Positions 1 through 14,442 of a stretch of DNA of 64,000 nt are shown here, piece after piece. This DNA comes from Rathayibacter sp. VKM Ac-2759 (GTDB taxonomy: Bacteria > Actinomycetota > Actinomycetes > Actinomycetales > Microbacteriaceae). The notes beneath the pieces were generated by a model that did not search any database, was not told where the DNA came from, and was given only the letters and a program-made list of their open reading frames with translations. The stretch lies in NCBI RefSeq assembly GCF_009834225.1, contig NZ_CP047176.1:1-64000 (forward strand), written 5' to 3'. Numbering within the stretch: the stretch's first letter is position 1; each line of letters begins with the position of its first letter. Both the position numbers and the translations under genes were made by a program.

Positions 1-1425
1 ATGGCAGACGACACGTCGATGGTCGACGCGTGGAACGTGATCCTCGGAGCTCTCTCGCAGGACGAGCGGATCACCGCTCCCCTCTACGGGTTCGTCTCGC
101 TGGTGGAGCCCAAGGGCATCATGGCCGGCACCTTCTACCTCGAGGTCCCGAACGAGTTCACCCGGGGCATGCTCGAGCAGCGCGTCCGCGTTCCGCTCCT
201 GAGCGCGATCGGCACCCTCGACGACTCCTTCGGGGTCTCGACGTTCGCCTTCGTGGTCAATCCCGACATCGAGCACGAGCCGATGACCCCGCCGTCGCAG
301 TCGGAGTCGATGAACCCGTTCGAGCCGATCACCGGCTCCTCGGCGGCCGTCGCCCCGGTCCGCGTGGTCGAGGAGCTCCGGACGGTCCCCGCGACCGACA
401 CGCGCCTCAACCCCAAGTACAGCTTCGACAACTTCGTCATCGGAGGCTCCAACCGCTTCGCGCACGCCGCAGCGGTCGCCGTGGCCGAGGCCCCCGCGAA
501 GGCGTACAACCCGCTGTTCGTCTACGGCGACTCGGGGCTCGGCAAGACCCACCTCCTGCACGCCATCGGCCACTACGCGATGAGCCTCTACCCCGGCATC
601 CGGGTGCGCTACGTCTCCTCCGAGGAGTTCACGAACGACTTCATCAACTCGATCGCGAACAACCGGGGCAACGCCTTCCACGGCCGGTACCGCAACGTCG
701 ACATCCTCCTGATCGACGACATCCAGTTCCTGCAGGGCAAGGCCGAGACGCAGGAGGCGTTCTTCCACACCTTCAACCAGCTGCACGACCACAACAAGCA
801 GGTCGTGATCACCTCGGACCTGCCGCCCAAGGCGCTGACCGGCTTCGAGGACCGCATGCGCTCGCGGTTCGAGTGGGGTCTGATCACGGATGTGCAGGCG
901 CCCGACCTCGAGACCCGCATCGCGATCCTCCGCAAGAAGGCCGTCAGCGAGAAGCTGCTGGTGCCCGACGACATCCTCGAGTTCATGGCCTCGAAGGTGT
1001 CGAGCAACATCCGCGAGCTCGAGGGGACGCTCATCCGCGTCACCGCGTTCGCGAGCCTGAACCGCACCCCGGTCGACATGTCGCTGGTGCAGACAGTGCT
1101 GAAGGACCTGATCACGCTCGACGAGGACAACGTCATCTCGCCGGTCGAGATCATCAACCACACCGCCGACTACTTCAAGCTGACGGTCGACGACCTCTAC
1201 GGCTCCTCGCGCTCGCAGGCCGTGGCGACGGCGCGCCAGATCGCGATGTACCTGTGCCGCGAGCTGACGAACCTCTCGCTGCCCAAGATCGGCCAGCTCT
1301 TCGGCAATCGCGACCACACGACGGTGATGTACGCCAACAAGAAGATCTCGGAGCTCATGAAGGAGCGCCGCAGCATCTACAACCAGGTCACCGAGCTGAC
1401 CACCCGCATCAAGACGAACCGCTGA
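1..1425 (+). CDS. dnaA: Chromosomal replication initiator protein DnaA
   Basis: DnaA is the AAA+ ATPase that binds DnaA boxes at oriC, melts the origin and loads the helicase. The 474-residue protein has an N-terminal DnaB-interacting domain, a variable linker (about 90-135), a Walker A motif GDSGLGKT at 176-183, a Walker B LLIDDIQF near residue 237, and a C-terminal DNA-binding domain ending with the signature [15 protein letters not shown]. Length and domains are complete. The window opens on its ATG, so its promoter and ribosome binding site lie outside. It is followed by the origin and dnaN, the usual order in Actinobacteria. Identification is secure. Confidence 0.98.
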   Translation: MADDTSMVDAWNVILGALSQDERITAPLYGFVSLVEPKGIMAGTFYLEVPNEFTRGMLEQRVRVPLLSAIGTLDDSFGVSTFAFVVNPDIEHEPMTPPSQSESMNPFEPITGSSAAVAPVRVVEELRTVPATDTRLNPKYSFDNFVIGGSNRFAHAAAVAVAEAPAKAYNPLFVYGDSGLGKTHLLHAIGHYAMSLYPGIRVRYVSSEEFTNDFINSIANNRGNAFHGRYRNVDILLIDDIQFLQGKAETQEAFFHTFNQLHDHNKQVVITSDLPPKALTGFEDRMRSRFEWGLITDVQAPDLETRIAILRKKAVSEKLLVPDDILEFMASKVSSNIRELEGTLIRVTAFASLNRTPVDMSLVQTVLKDLITLDEDNVISPVEIINHTADYFKLTVDDLYGSSRSQAVATARQIAMYLCRELTNLSLPKIGQLFGNRDHTTVMYANKKISELMKERRSIYNQVTELTTRIKTNR

Positions 1426-1504
1426 GCGCCCGTCCGGCCTCGGCCCGCTGACCGCGCCGGGCGTGGTCGGACGAGGGTGCCTTCACTCTCCGCGCGCCGA
1501 CGGG

Positions 1505-1541
1505 GGACTCGATACGCCTCGTCCGCTGCTCGACCAGCAGG
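1505..1541 (-). repeat. Dispersed palindromic repeat, family 1
   Basis: A degenerate copy of a short palindromic element that recurs between genes in this window (also at 1611, 4553, 47047, 48529 and 60120). The ends read CTCGATACG and GCTCGACCAGCAGG; the centre is shortened. It lies downstream of dnaA, before the DnaA boxes. Confidence 0.6.
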
Positions 1542-1610
1542 CAGGCCTCGAGCGGGCAGCTCCGCCGGCGGCTGTGAGGGCCGCTGTGCGATCCGAGAGC
1601 GATGCCTCCC

Positions 1611-1652
1611 CCTGCTGATCGAGTAGCCCGCGCAGCGGGCGCATCGAGATCC
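1611..1652 (+). repeat. Dispersed palindromic repeat, family 1
   Basis: A well-preserved copy. It starts CTGCTGATCGAGTAGCCCGC, has a small central hairpin (GCCCGC-GCA-GCGGGC), and ends CATCGAGATCC. The outer parts (ATCGAG...ATCGAGAT) are conserved among copies. It lies between dnaA and oriC, inverted relative to the copy at 1505. Confidence 0.75.
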
Positions 1653-1747
1653 ACTGGCGTCGGAAGAGGCCGCTGACAGCCCCTCGCGCCCGCTCGACGG
1701 CTCCTTCGCGACGCCCCGCGTTCGACGCATCGAACGAATCCGGACGA

Positions 1748-2014
1748 TTTCCACACGTGTGAGCAACCTGTGGATAACTGTGGACAACCGGCCTCGAACT
1801 GTGCGCCCGGACGCCGCCCCTGTGGAATGACGACGGTCGGCGCAGATCCATCCCCAGGGCGTCCACCGCCGCGCTCACAGCTCCTCCACAGAGGGGTGGG
1901 GCCCGCATCTCCCTCGGGAGTAGGGGCCCCGACGGTTTTCCACAGTTTCCACACGTGTTAACACTGTTAACGCAGTTCTCTCTTCATGAGGGGGCGAACG
2001 ACAACCTCTCCACA
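1748..2014. other. oriC: Replication origin oriC with DnaA boxes
   Basis: The dnaA-dnaN spacer (690 bases) carries a cluster of DnaA-box-like 9-mers. A perfect TTATCCACA on the minus strand lies at 1769-1777, immediately followed by TTGTCCACA at 1779-1787. Near-matches are TTTTCCACA at 1936-1944, GTTTCCACA at 1945-1953 and CTCTCCACA at 2006-2014. The 13-mer TTTCCACACGTGT occurs at 1748-1760 and again at 1946-1958. An AT-richer GTTAAC-containing stretch at 1957-1971 is a plausible unwinding site. Position between dnaA and dnaN is the norm for this phylum. Confidence 0.9.
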
Positions 2015-2115
2015 GACCTCGGACCGAGCAGCGCCCCGCCCTGCTTCCAGGCGCGGTGGAGCTGACGAGTACGATGGGCGTCGGTCTTCGTCCACGACTC
2101 GTCAGGGGTGCACTT

Positions 2116-3267
2116 GTGAGGTTCCAAGCCAACCGCGACGTCTTCAGCGAGGCGGTGTCCTTCGCGGTCAAGCTGCTCCCGCAGCGCACGACTCTGCCGA
2201 TCCTCTCGGGCATCCTCATCGAGGCGACGAGCGAGGGGCTCACCCTCTCGTCGTTCGACTACGAGGTGTCGGCGCAGACGCAGATCGCGGCCGACGTCGA
2301 AGAGACCGGGACGGTCCTCGTCTCGGGTCGCCTCCTCGCGGACATCGCGAACCGTCTCCCCAACGCACCCGTCCGCATCTCGACCGACGAGTCCCGCGTC
2401 TCGGTCTCGGCGGGCTCCGCGCACTTCACGCTGCTGCAGATGCCGGTCGAGGAGTACCCGAGCATCCCCGAGATCGACGCCTCGACCGGTCTCGTGCCGG
2501 CGGACGCCTTCTCGGCGGCGATCTCGCAGGTCGCCGTCGCCGCCTCCCGCGACGACGTCACCCCCGTCATCACCGGCGTCCAGCTCGAGATCACCGAGAA
2601 CACCATCGGACTCGTCGCGACGGACCGCTACCGCGTCGCCGTCCGCGAGATCGACTGGGACAACGGCGACAACCCCGCGCCGAGCGAGCCGCTGACCGCC
2701 CTCGTGCCCGCCCGGACCCTCCAGGAGGTCGGCAAGACCTTCGGCCACTCCGGCACCGTGTCGGTCGCGATCACCCATCGCGACGAGCGTGAGCTCATCG
2801 CCTTCACCGCGGACCGCAAGACCGTGACGTCGCTGCTGATCAAGGGCAACTTCCCGCCCGTCAAGCGCCTCTTCCCCGCCTCCGTCGAGAACTACGCGGT
2901 CATGTCGACCAGCGACCTGATCGAGGCCACCCGCCGCGTCTCGCTCGTCCTCGAGCGCGAGGCCGCCCTGCGCTTCAGCTTCAGCAGCGACGGACTGACC
3001 CTCGAGGCCATCGGGTCGGAGCAGGCGCAGGCGTCCGAGACGATCGACGCGATCGTCACGGGCACCGACGTGGTCGTCTCGCTCAAGCCCCAGTTCCTGC
3101 TCGACGGGCTCGCCGCCGTGCACTCGGAGTTCGTGCGCATCGCGTTCACGAAGACCGAGAACCCCAACAAGCCCGGCCCCGTGCTGATCACCGCGCAGAC
3201 CTCGCGCGACCAGCCCGGCACCGACAGCTACCGCTACCTGCTGCAGCCCAACCTGCTGCTGCGCTGA
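2116..3267 (+). CDS. dnaN: DNA polymerase III beta subunit (sliding clamp)
   Basis: DnaN forms the ring-shaped dimer that tethers the replicative polymerase to DNA. The product from the GTG at 2116 is 383 residues, the usual length, and begins VRFQANRDVFSEAVSFAVK, which matches the conserved clamp start. An upstream in-frame ATG at 2056 would add 20 residues with no family support; AGGGG lies 5-9 bases before the GTG. The sequence contains three clamp-fold repeats and ends SYRYLLQPNLLLR, close to the standard C-terminus. It lies directly after oriC. Confidence 0.97.
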   Translation: MRFQANRDVFSEAVSFAVKLLPQRTTLPILSGILIEATSEGLTLSSFDYEVSAQTQIAADVEETGTVLVSGRLLADIANRLPNAPVRISTDESRVSVSAGSAHFTLLQMPVEEYPSIPEIDASTGLVPADAFSAAISQVAVAASRDDVTPVITGVQLEITENTIGLVATDRYRVAVREIDWDNGDNPAPSEPLTALVPARTLQEVGKTFGHSGTVSVAITHRDERELIAFTADRKTVTSLLIKGNFPPVKRLFPASVENYAVMSTSDLIEATRRVSLVLEREAALRFSFSSDGLTLEAIGSEQAQASETIDAIVTGTDVVVSLKPQFLLDGLAAVHSEFVRIAFTKTENPNKPGPVLITAQTSRDQPGTDSYRYLLQPNLLLR

Positions 3268-3377
3268 CGTCGCCGGCCCGGCCCCGTCACTCCCCCTCCG
3301 CTCCCTCGCATCGTCGCGACCGCACCGCTCCCGACGAGCGCCCGCCCGCCGGACATCGAACTCCAGGAAGGTTCACC

Positions 3378-4265
3378 ATGCACATCGGACTCGTCGGACT
3401 CGGCAAGATGGGCGACAACATGCGCTCCCGCCTCCGTGAGAAGGGCGTCGAGGTCACCGGCTACGACCGCAATCCGGACGTCTCTGACGCCGCCTCCCTC
3501 GACGAGATGATCGCGGCGCTGCCCAGCCCGCGCATCGTCTGGGTCATGGTCCCGGCCGGCGAGATCACGGACGCGGTCGTCAAGGACCTCTCCGAGAAGC
3601 TCAGCGAGGGCGACCTCGTCATCGACGGCGGCAACTCCCGCTTCACCGAGGACTTCAAGCACGACGCACTGCTCAAGCCGCAGGGCATCCACTACATCGA
3701 CGCCGGCGTCTCCGGCGGCGTGTGGGGACTCCAGAACGGCTACGGCCTGATGGTCGGCGGGCCCAAGGAGCTCGTCGAGTACGCCATGCCCGTCTTCGAC
3801 GCGCTGCGCCCCGAGGGCCCCCGCGAGGAGGGCTTCGTCCACGTCGGTGAGGTCGGAGCCGGCCACTACGCGAAGATGGTCCACAACGGCATCGAGTACG
3901 CGCTGATGCAGGCGTTCGCCGAGGGCTACGAGCTGCTCGAGACCCGCGACGACATCATCAAGGACGTCACCGGCACCTTCAAGGCGTGGCAGCGCGGCAC
4001 GGTCGTCCGCTCCTGGCTCCTCGAGCTCCTCGTCCGCGCCCTCGAGCAGGACCCGGAGTTCAAGAACATCGAGGGCTTCGTCCAGGACTCCGGAGAGGGC
4101 CGCTGGACCATCGAGGAGGCGATCAACAACGCCGTCCCGGTGCCCACGATCAGCGCCTCGATCTTCGCCCGCTTCGTCTCGCGCCAGGAGGACTCCCCCG
4201 CGATGAAGGCGGTCGCGGCGCTCCGCAACCAGTTCGGCGGGCACTCCGTCAAGGCGGTGGACTGA
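3378..4265 (+). CDS. gnd: 6-phosphogluconate dehydrogenase, decarboxylating (short form)
   Basis: This enzyme oxidises 6-phosphogluconate to ribulose 5-phosphate, releasing CO2 and reducing a nicotinamide cofactor in the pentose phosphate pathway. The 295-residue product has an N-terminal Rossmann motif GLVGLGKMGDNM (residues 4-15), the substrate-binding VIDGGNSRF and DAGVSGGVWG segments, and the catalytic stretch HYAKMVHNGIEYALMQ. Its length fits the short GndA-like class rather than the roughly 470-residue enterobacterial form. AGGAAG lies 7 bases before the ATG. A gnd gene between dnaN and recF is a standard feature of actinobacterial origins. Confidence 0.95.
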   Translation: MHIGLVGLGKMGDNMRSRLREKGVEVTGYDRNPDVSDAASLDEMIAALPSPRIVWVMVPAGEITDAVVKDLSEKLSEGDLVIDGGNSRFTEDFKHDALLKPQGIHYIDAGVSGGVWGLQNGYGLMVGGPKELVEYAMPVFDALRPEGPREEGFVHVGEVGAGHYAKMVHNGIEYALMQAFAEGYELLETRDDIIKDVTGTFKAWQRGTVVRSWLLELLVRALEQDPEFKNIEGFVQDSGEGRWTIEEAINNAVPVPTISASIFARFVSRQEDSPAMKAVAALRNQFGGHSVKAVD

Positions 4266-4358
4266 GTCCATCGGTTCGGACTGACTGCGTCAGTCCTCAC
4301 GCAGTCGGCTTCTCGAGACGGTGACGTCCCAGGGAGCCGGTCGCGAACGGCGCCCTCC

Positions 4359-4408
4359 GGCCCGCCGCCACCATGAGGCACGAGATGCTCTCATGGTGGC
4401 GGCGGGCC
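4359..4408. terminator. Perfect inverted repeat after gnd, probable terminator
   Basis: Two perfect 19-base arms (4359-4377, GGCCCGCCGCCACCATGAG, and 4390-4408) surround a 12-base loop. It sits 94 bases after the gnd stop in the 379-base gnd-recF spacer. No T-tract follows, so it would be a GC-rich hairpin terminator or an mRNA 3' end stabiliser. Confidence 0.6.
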
Positions 4409-4552
4409 TACGGCCGCCTGCTCCTCGGGGAGGCTGCCGCGACCTCGTTCGAGTGGTGGGCCTGCGGCCACCTCCGTCAGAGGCGGGGTGCCGCAGCGTC
4501 GGGGTGTTAACCGCAGAGGACGGTGTCGCTGCAGGTAGCCAGCCGCACTGCA

Positions 4553-4593
4553 TGCTGGTCGAGTAGCCCGCGCAGAGGGCGTATCGAGACCCA
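4553..4593 (+). repeat. Dispersed palindromic repeat, family 1
   Basis: Reads GCTGGTCGAGTAGCCCGCGC, then AGAGGGC, then GTATCGAGACCCACC. It matches the copy at 1611 at most positions and is in the same orientation. It lies about 50 bases upstream of recF. The rest of the gnd-recF spacer shows no gene. Confidence 0.75.
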
Positions 4594-4644
4594 CCGGAGT
4601 CAGCGGGTCGCTCTGCCGGCCGGAGAAGTGGAGGAGGTGGTGGC

Positions 4645-5884
<1,240 letters not shown>

Positions 5885-5892
<8 letters not shown>

Positions 5893-6400
5893 CGCTCCGC
5901 GGCGCGGCTCCCCCGCCCCCGACTCCGAGGCCGCACGCGTCTACCGCCACCTCAAGGAGGTCTTCGGAGGCGACGGCCCGCGCCGCATCCGCAAGACGAT
6001 CGAGCGCGCGGAGCCCAAGGGCGACGCGATCCCCTTCGGGAAGGGCCGCGACCCGCACGACCTCGGCGACGTGCTGGACGGACTCACCAAGAAGCTCGGC
6101 TGGACCGCTCCCCTGGCCCAGGGCGATCTGATCTCGTCGTGGACCGCGATCGCGGGCGAGGAGACGGCGAAGCACTCGACTCCGCTCGGCGTCGTCGACG
6201 GTGTGCTCACCGTCGCCTGCGAGTCGACGGCGTGGTCGACGCAGCTGCGGCTGATGCGGATCGAGATCATGAATCACATCGCGGTGAACTACTCCGACGC
6301 GGGCATCTCGTCGATCCGATTCCAGGGCCCCGACGTCCCGAACTGGAAAAAGGGCCCCAGGTCGATTCCAGGGCGTGGTCCGCGCGATACCTACGGCTGA
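5885..6400 (+). CDS. DUF721 (DciA-like) protein
   Basis: A 171-residue DUF721-family protein encoded between recF and gyrB, as in most Actinobacteria. The N-terminal half is charged. The conserved domain covers about residues 75-150 and includes WTAIAGEETAKHSTPLGVVDGVLTV-like sequence followed by STAWSTQLRLM. DUF721 proteins include DciA, the ancestral loader of the replicative helicase DnaB, so a role at the replisome is likely here, though not shown. The GTG at 5885 overlaps the recF stop by 8 bases and starts MADAPRRG. Longer in-frame starts inside recF have no support. Confidence 0.9.
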
Positions 6401-6481
6401 GGACGCATTTTAGGTCGACCACGGAGGATTCGGCCGTCAGATCGCCGCTCAGCGCCTCGAGCCGACCCCGTTCCGAGGTAG

Positions 6482-8731
<2,250 letters not shown>

Positions 8732-8931
8732 AAAGGCGGTAGCCCGGCGGTCCGGTGGACCGCCGTCGCAACCACCTCGAGAACGTGACGGCGACCCTCA
8801 ATGGGTCGCATTCCAGACGAGAAGCTGACAGCGGGGTTCAACCACCCGCCCACCACCTCACCACCTGACACCCAGCGCGACCGGCGCCGCTACGAACCCG
8901 GGCCCCGGACCCACCTGAGAGACCAGAGATC

Positions 8932-11527
<2,596 letters not shown>

Positions 11528-11535
<8 letters not shown>

Positions 11536-11938
11536 CAGCGTCGCCGAGAAGCTCGCCAAGAAGTCCGCGAAGAGCCCGGCGGCGAAGCAGGTCCGACTCA
11601 AGCTCGTCTACGTCGACTTCTGGTCGGCCGTCAAGCTGTCGTTCCTCCTCGGGCTCACGCTCGCGATCATCACGATCGTCGTCGTCTACCTCGTCTACAC
11701 GGTGCTCGCGCAGACGGGCGTCTTCGACCAGGTCAACGGCCTGGTGCAGGACATCGCCGGCGCGGAGGCGTTCGACCTCAACACGATCATCTCGCTGCCC
11801 CAGATCATGGGCTTCGCGGTCGTCGTGGCGGTGCTCAACACGATCGTCACCACCGCCCTCGGTGCGATCGTGGCGCTGCTGTACAACCTCAGTGTCAAGA
11901 TCACCGGCGGACTGCTGGTCGGGTTCACCAACCAGTAG
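11528..11938 (+). CDS. DUF3566 membrane protein
   Basis: A 136-residue protein of the actinobacterial DUF3566 family, almost always encoded right after gyrA. A lysine-rich N-terminus (residues 1-27) is followed by two predicted membrane segments, about 37-61 and 97-122. The function is unknown; conservation next to gyrase suggests a housekeeping role at the membrane. The ATG overlaps the end of gyrA by 8 bases, so expression is probably coupled. Confidence 0.9.
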
Positions 11939-11953
11939 GGCCGGAGCGGCCGA

Positions 11954-11983
11954 TTGGGATTCTGACGCTGTGTCAGGTAGAGT
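11954..11983 (+). promoter_or_regulatory. Probable promoter of tRNA-Ile
   Basis: TTGGGA at 11954-11959 and TAGAGT at 11978-11983 are separated by 18 bases and lie 16 bases before the tRNA 5' end, a reasonable spacing for a housekeeping-sigma promoter. The spacer contains the small inverted repeat CTGAC-GCTGT-GTCAG. Confidence 0.5.
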
Positions 11984-11999
11984 CTCATCTGGCCAATTC

Positions 12000-12073
12000 G
12001 GGGGTATAGCTCAGGCGGTTAGAGCGCTTCACTGATAATGAAGAGGTCCCAGGTTCAAGTCCTGGTACCCCCA
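12000..12073 (+). tRNA. tRNA-Ile (GAT)
   Basis: A full cloverleaf of 74 bases: acceptor GGGGGTA pairs with TACCCCC, D-arm AGCTCAGGCGGTTAGAGCGC, anticodon arm CTTCA-CTGATAA-TGAAG with anticodon GAT, and T-loop GGTTCAAGTCC. The discriminator is A73; CCA is not encoded. It pairs with tRNA-Ala just downstream, the usual order after gyrA in this family. Confidence 0.97.
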
Positions 12074-12165
12074 CGGTGCCCATTGCGAGAGCCGCTCCCA
12101 GCGCGGCTCTCCGCAGTCGGCTCGTCGAGGCGGCCCGTTCCACGGAGCGGGTCGCGTCGGCTGCC

Positions 12166-12189
12166 GAGAATCGCTGGCCCGCGATTCTC
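12166..12189. terminator. Hairpin between tRNA-Ile and tRNA-Ala
   Basis: Perfect 9-base arms GAGAATCGC and GCGATTCTC around a 6-base loop, 93 bases after tRNA-Ile. No T-run follows; it may terminate or mark processing between the two tRNAs. Confidence 0.35.
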
Positions 12190-12240
12190 GCCTCCGCCTT
12201 CATCCGGCGGTAGATCCCTCCTGATCGGCTGGCCGATCAC

Positions 12241-12313
12241 GGGGCCTTAGCTCAGTTGGTAGAGCGCCTGCTTTGCAAGCAGGATGTCGGGAGTTCGATT
12301 CTCCCAGGCTCCA
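12241..12313 (+). tRNA. tRNA-Ala (TGC)
   Basis: A 73-base cloverleaf: acceptor GGGGCCT pairs with AGGCTCC (one G-T), D-arm AGCTCAGTTGGTAGAGC, anticodon arm CCTGC-TTTGCAA-GCAGG with anticodon TGC, T-loop AGTTCGATTCT. The discriminator is A73 and CCA is not encoded. Confidence 0.97.
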
Positions 12314-12372
12314 CATATTCCAGCAGCGCTCCGCGACTGCCGGCGGGCCGTGTGACCGGTGAAGGCCGCTCG

Positions 12373-13004
12373 TCACTGTCTCCGGCTGCGCCGCCTCGCG
12401 CGCGCACCGAAGGCGTCGAGGGCCGCCAGGACCCCCGTCGCCTGGAAGTAGCGGTTGCGGCGGCTGGTACCCCACCGTGACAGGACCTCCGCCTCGACGA
12501 GGGTCCGGACGGAGGCGTCCGCAGCGGGAAAGCTGCGCGTGTGCGACGGCGAGCTGAGCTATCAGCGGCAGATCGACTCGTCGCGCGAAAGCCATCACAT
12601 CGTCCATCAGAGCCGGAACGCGATCGTGGTGGGGCGGGACGAAGGCGGCGGCGTAGGGGGAGAGCGCGCCACCGCCGATCCAGACCTGGTCGTCACGCCA
12701 GTGCCCGACCATGTCGGGGTCGACTCCTCGAGGAGGGCCCTGTGCATCGTCAGGACAGAGGCCGCGTCGAGATCGTCGGACAGCGCGACCGCCGCTCCCG
12801 TCCTGCGTCCTCGCTGAGCGCAACGAGTCCGCCCGGCAGTGAGAGGTCGAGGTCCTCGATGAAGGGTGGAACGGCCGCCTCGTACGGACCGGCGGCGGCG
12901 AGGATCCTCCGTCGGGAGGCGACCTCGTCCCCGAACCGCTACCACGGTCGAGTCTCGGACGTCGTGCGCGGCCACGACGAATCCGGATCACCTTCTCCAC
13001 TCAT
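12373..13004 (-). pseudogene. Decayed Fic-domain protein gene (frameshifts, stop, active site deleted)
   Basis: Pieces of a Fic/DOC-family AMPylase-like protein are readable on the minus strand in three frames. Starting from the ATG at 13004, an in-frame TAG occurs at codon 22 (12941-12939). The same frame then gives YEAAVPPFIEDLDLSLPG. After a shift comes ALSDDLDAASVLTMHRALLEE, then in a third frame GHWRDDQVWIGG and AAAFVPPHHDRVPALMDD, typical of Fic proteins. After AHAQ the expected HPFxDGNGRxxR active site is missing; the sequence resumes with the C-terminal winged-helix part (LVEAEVLSRWGTSRRNRYFQ, then ATGVLAALDAF). At least two shifts, a stop and an internal deletion make it a clear relic. 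It explains most of the 760-base gap after tRNA-Ala. Confidence 0.85.
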
Positions 13005-13075
13005 GCGGTCAGCTCAGTGAACCTTGGGTTCCTGACCTTGAATAAGCGCCGGGTGCTCTCACGGATGTCGACCCG

Positions 13076-13594
13076 TCAGGCCGGTTGGCAGGCGAGGCCG
13101 AGGAAGTTCTCCACCGAGAGGGTCTCGGAGGTGCCGTCGCGGATGTCGCCGACGATGATCTCGCCGACCGAGAGGCTGTCGAACTGATCGGCGGTGAAGA
13201 CCACCGGGCGGGCGAGCACGGACTCGTCGTCGGCGTAGGCGCCGAGGACGTAGTCGACTCCCGGTGAGAAGCGGTCGATCACCGTGTCCGCCGGCCAGAC
13301 GGTGCGTCCCACCAGATCCGTCGCTCCGAGCTGCGTGACGACGTCGGGGGAGACCCAGCGCGTGATCCTCCGCATGCCGTCGCCGATCTCGAGCGGAGAA
13401 CGGTCGTCGACGGCGAGGTCGAGGCCGTTCACGACCCCCGAGCAGACCACGACGACCCCGAGCACCTGGCCGTACTGCCCACCGCGCCCGATGCCGACAG
13501 TGGCCTCCGACGCCGGCTCTGTCGCGCACCCGGAGAGCGCGAGGGCGGCGGCCGCTGCGAGCGCGACTCCGCCGGCCGTGATGCCGTACCGCAT
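13076..13594 (-). CDS. Putative lipoprotein of unknown function
   Basis: A 172-residue secreted protein with a lipoprotein signal: MRYGITAGG, a hydrophobic alanine/leucine run, and the lipobox LSGC with the modified Cys near residue 22. The mature part is about 150 residues, mostly beta-prone, and ends in SVENFLGLACQPA. I recognise no domain. The ATG at 13594 has GGGAGG just upstream. A GTG at 13612 overlapping the stop of the preceding thioredoxin-like gene would add six residues and is possible. The two genes are adjacent on the same strand and probably cotranscribed. Confidence 0.75.
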   Translation of the reverse strand: MRYGITAGGVALAAAAALALSGCATEPASEATVGIGRGGQYGQVLGVVVVCSGVVNGLDLAVDDRSPLEIGDGMRRITRWVSPDVVTQLGATDLVGRTVWPADTVIDRFSPGVDYVLGAYADDESVLARPVVFTADQFDSLSVGEIIVGDIRDGTSETLSVENFLGLACQPA

Positions 13595-13608
13595 GGGACC
13601 TCCCGAGG

Positions 13609-13881
13609 TCACCCTACGGGCGGGAGCGCCAGCGCGAGGGCCGAGAGGGCCTGGGGGAGCGACGGCGCACCCTCTGCCCGGAACACCGCCGTCCCCTCCG
13701 CCGATCGCACCACGACGGTCGGAGTCGAGCGGACGCCGGCCGCCTCGGCCTCGACGGGGTGGAACGCGACGTCGAGCTCGCGGATCTCGGCCGACGGGAC
13801 GAGCTCGACCGCCCGCTCCAGCACGGCGCGCGCGGCGTGGCAGGCGCCGCAGAAGGCGGAGGTGTACAGCTCGATGATCAC
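13609..13881 (-). CDS. Thioredoxin/glutaredoxin-like protein
   Basis: A 90-residue single-domain thioredoxin-fold protein. The redox motif CGAC is at residues 11-14 (TSAFCGACHAAR) after a first beta strand MIIELYTS. The cis-proline loop is VRSTPTVVV near residue 52. It is short for thioredoxin and has no membrane segment or signal. A role in thiol-disulfide exchange is likely, but the partner is unknown. It lies immediately upstream of the putative lipoprotein gene. Confidence 0.8.
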   Translation of the reverse strand: MIIELYTSAFCGACHAARAVLERAVELVPSAEIRELDVAFHPVEAEAAGVRSTPTVVVRSAEGTAVFRAEGAPSLPQALSALALALPPVG

Positions 13882-13924
13882 GGAGGAGGGAACACCCGGC
13901 GACCCGCAGCGATTCCCGAGGGCG

Positions 13925-14353
13925 TCAGCGGAGGAGCCAGGCCTCGTTCATGCCCAGCGCCACATCGACCAGCTCGACGCGCTCGAGGCCCTCGACCTCG
14001 GACAGCGGGAACCACGCCGCGGCGTCGGTGGAGCCGTCGACCTCGTGGGTGAGCTCGCCGCCGACGATGCGGGCGCGGTAGACCACGCGGATCGCGTGCA
14101 GCGGCCCCGCCTCCGGCACGCTACGGCGGTGCGCCGGGATGACGTGCGAGTCGACGCCGATCAGAGCCTCGAGCTCGGCGTGGAACCCGGTCTCCTCGAA
14201 GATCTCGCGGACGGCGGCGTCGGCGGGGGACTCGCCCTCGTCGATCCCGCCTCCGGGGAGCGTCCACGCCTCCCACGGACCCTGACTCCAGTGAGCGAGG
14301 AGCATGCGATCGCCGTCGATGATCACGCCGTACGCGGCGACCCGGATGTCCAC
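13925..14353 (-). CDS. Nudix hydrolase
   Basis: A 142-residue Nudix-fold pyrophosphohydrolase. The Nudix box runs from GGGIDEGESPADAAVREIFE through ETG at about residues 39-61 and keeps the glycine, REIFEE and glutamate positions that bind metal. The start MDIRVAAYGVIIDGDRMLL is typical of small MutT-like enzymes that clean up nucleotide diphosphate derivatives. The actual substrate cannot be told from sequence. It is encoded upstream of the thioredoxin-like gene on the same strand with a 43-base gap. Confidence 0.88.
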   Translation of the reverse strand: MDIRVAAYGVIIDGDRMLLAHWSQGPWEAWTLPGGGIDEGESPADAAVREIFEETGFHAELEALIGVDSHVIPAHRRSVPEAGPLHAIRVVYRARIVGGELTHEVDGSTDAAAWFPLSEVEGLERVELVDVALGMNEAWLLR

Positions 14354-14398
14354 CGCAGAAGCCTAACCCCGGAGCGCGCCGGCTCCGGACAGACGGAA

Positions 14399-14429
14399 GG
14401 ACCGGACCTCGCTGGGCGAGATCCGGTCC
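14399..14429 (-). terminator. Terminator hairpin after the 14443-15003 gene
   Basis: Arms GGACCGGA (14399-14406) and TCCGGTCC (14422-14429), with an inner stem CTCGC/GCGAG and a 3-base loop. A pyrimidine-rich stretch follows on the minus strand. It separates the upstream gene from the Nudix gene. Confidence 0.65.
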
Positions 14430-14442
14430 GGGAGTCCGTCGA

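Noticed and set aside
2056..2115. Upstream ATG start for dnaN adding 20 residues
   Set aside because: The added residues do not match clamp proteins, while the GTG at 2116 gives the standard N-terminus.
12200..13000. Long minus-strand reading frame across tRNA-Ala and the spacer
   Set aside because: It runs through a tRNA gene, and only a short central part resembles a protein (Fic); the rest is out-of-frame sequence. Treated as a pseudogene fragment.
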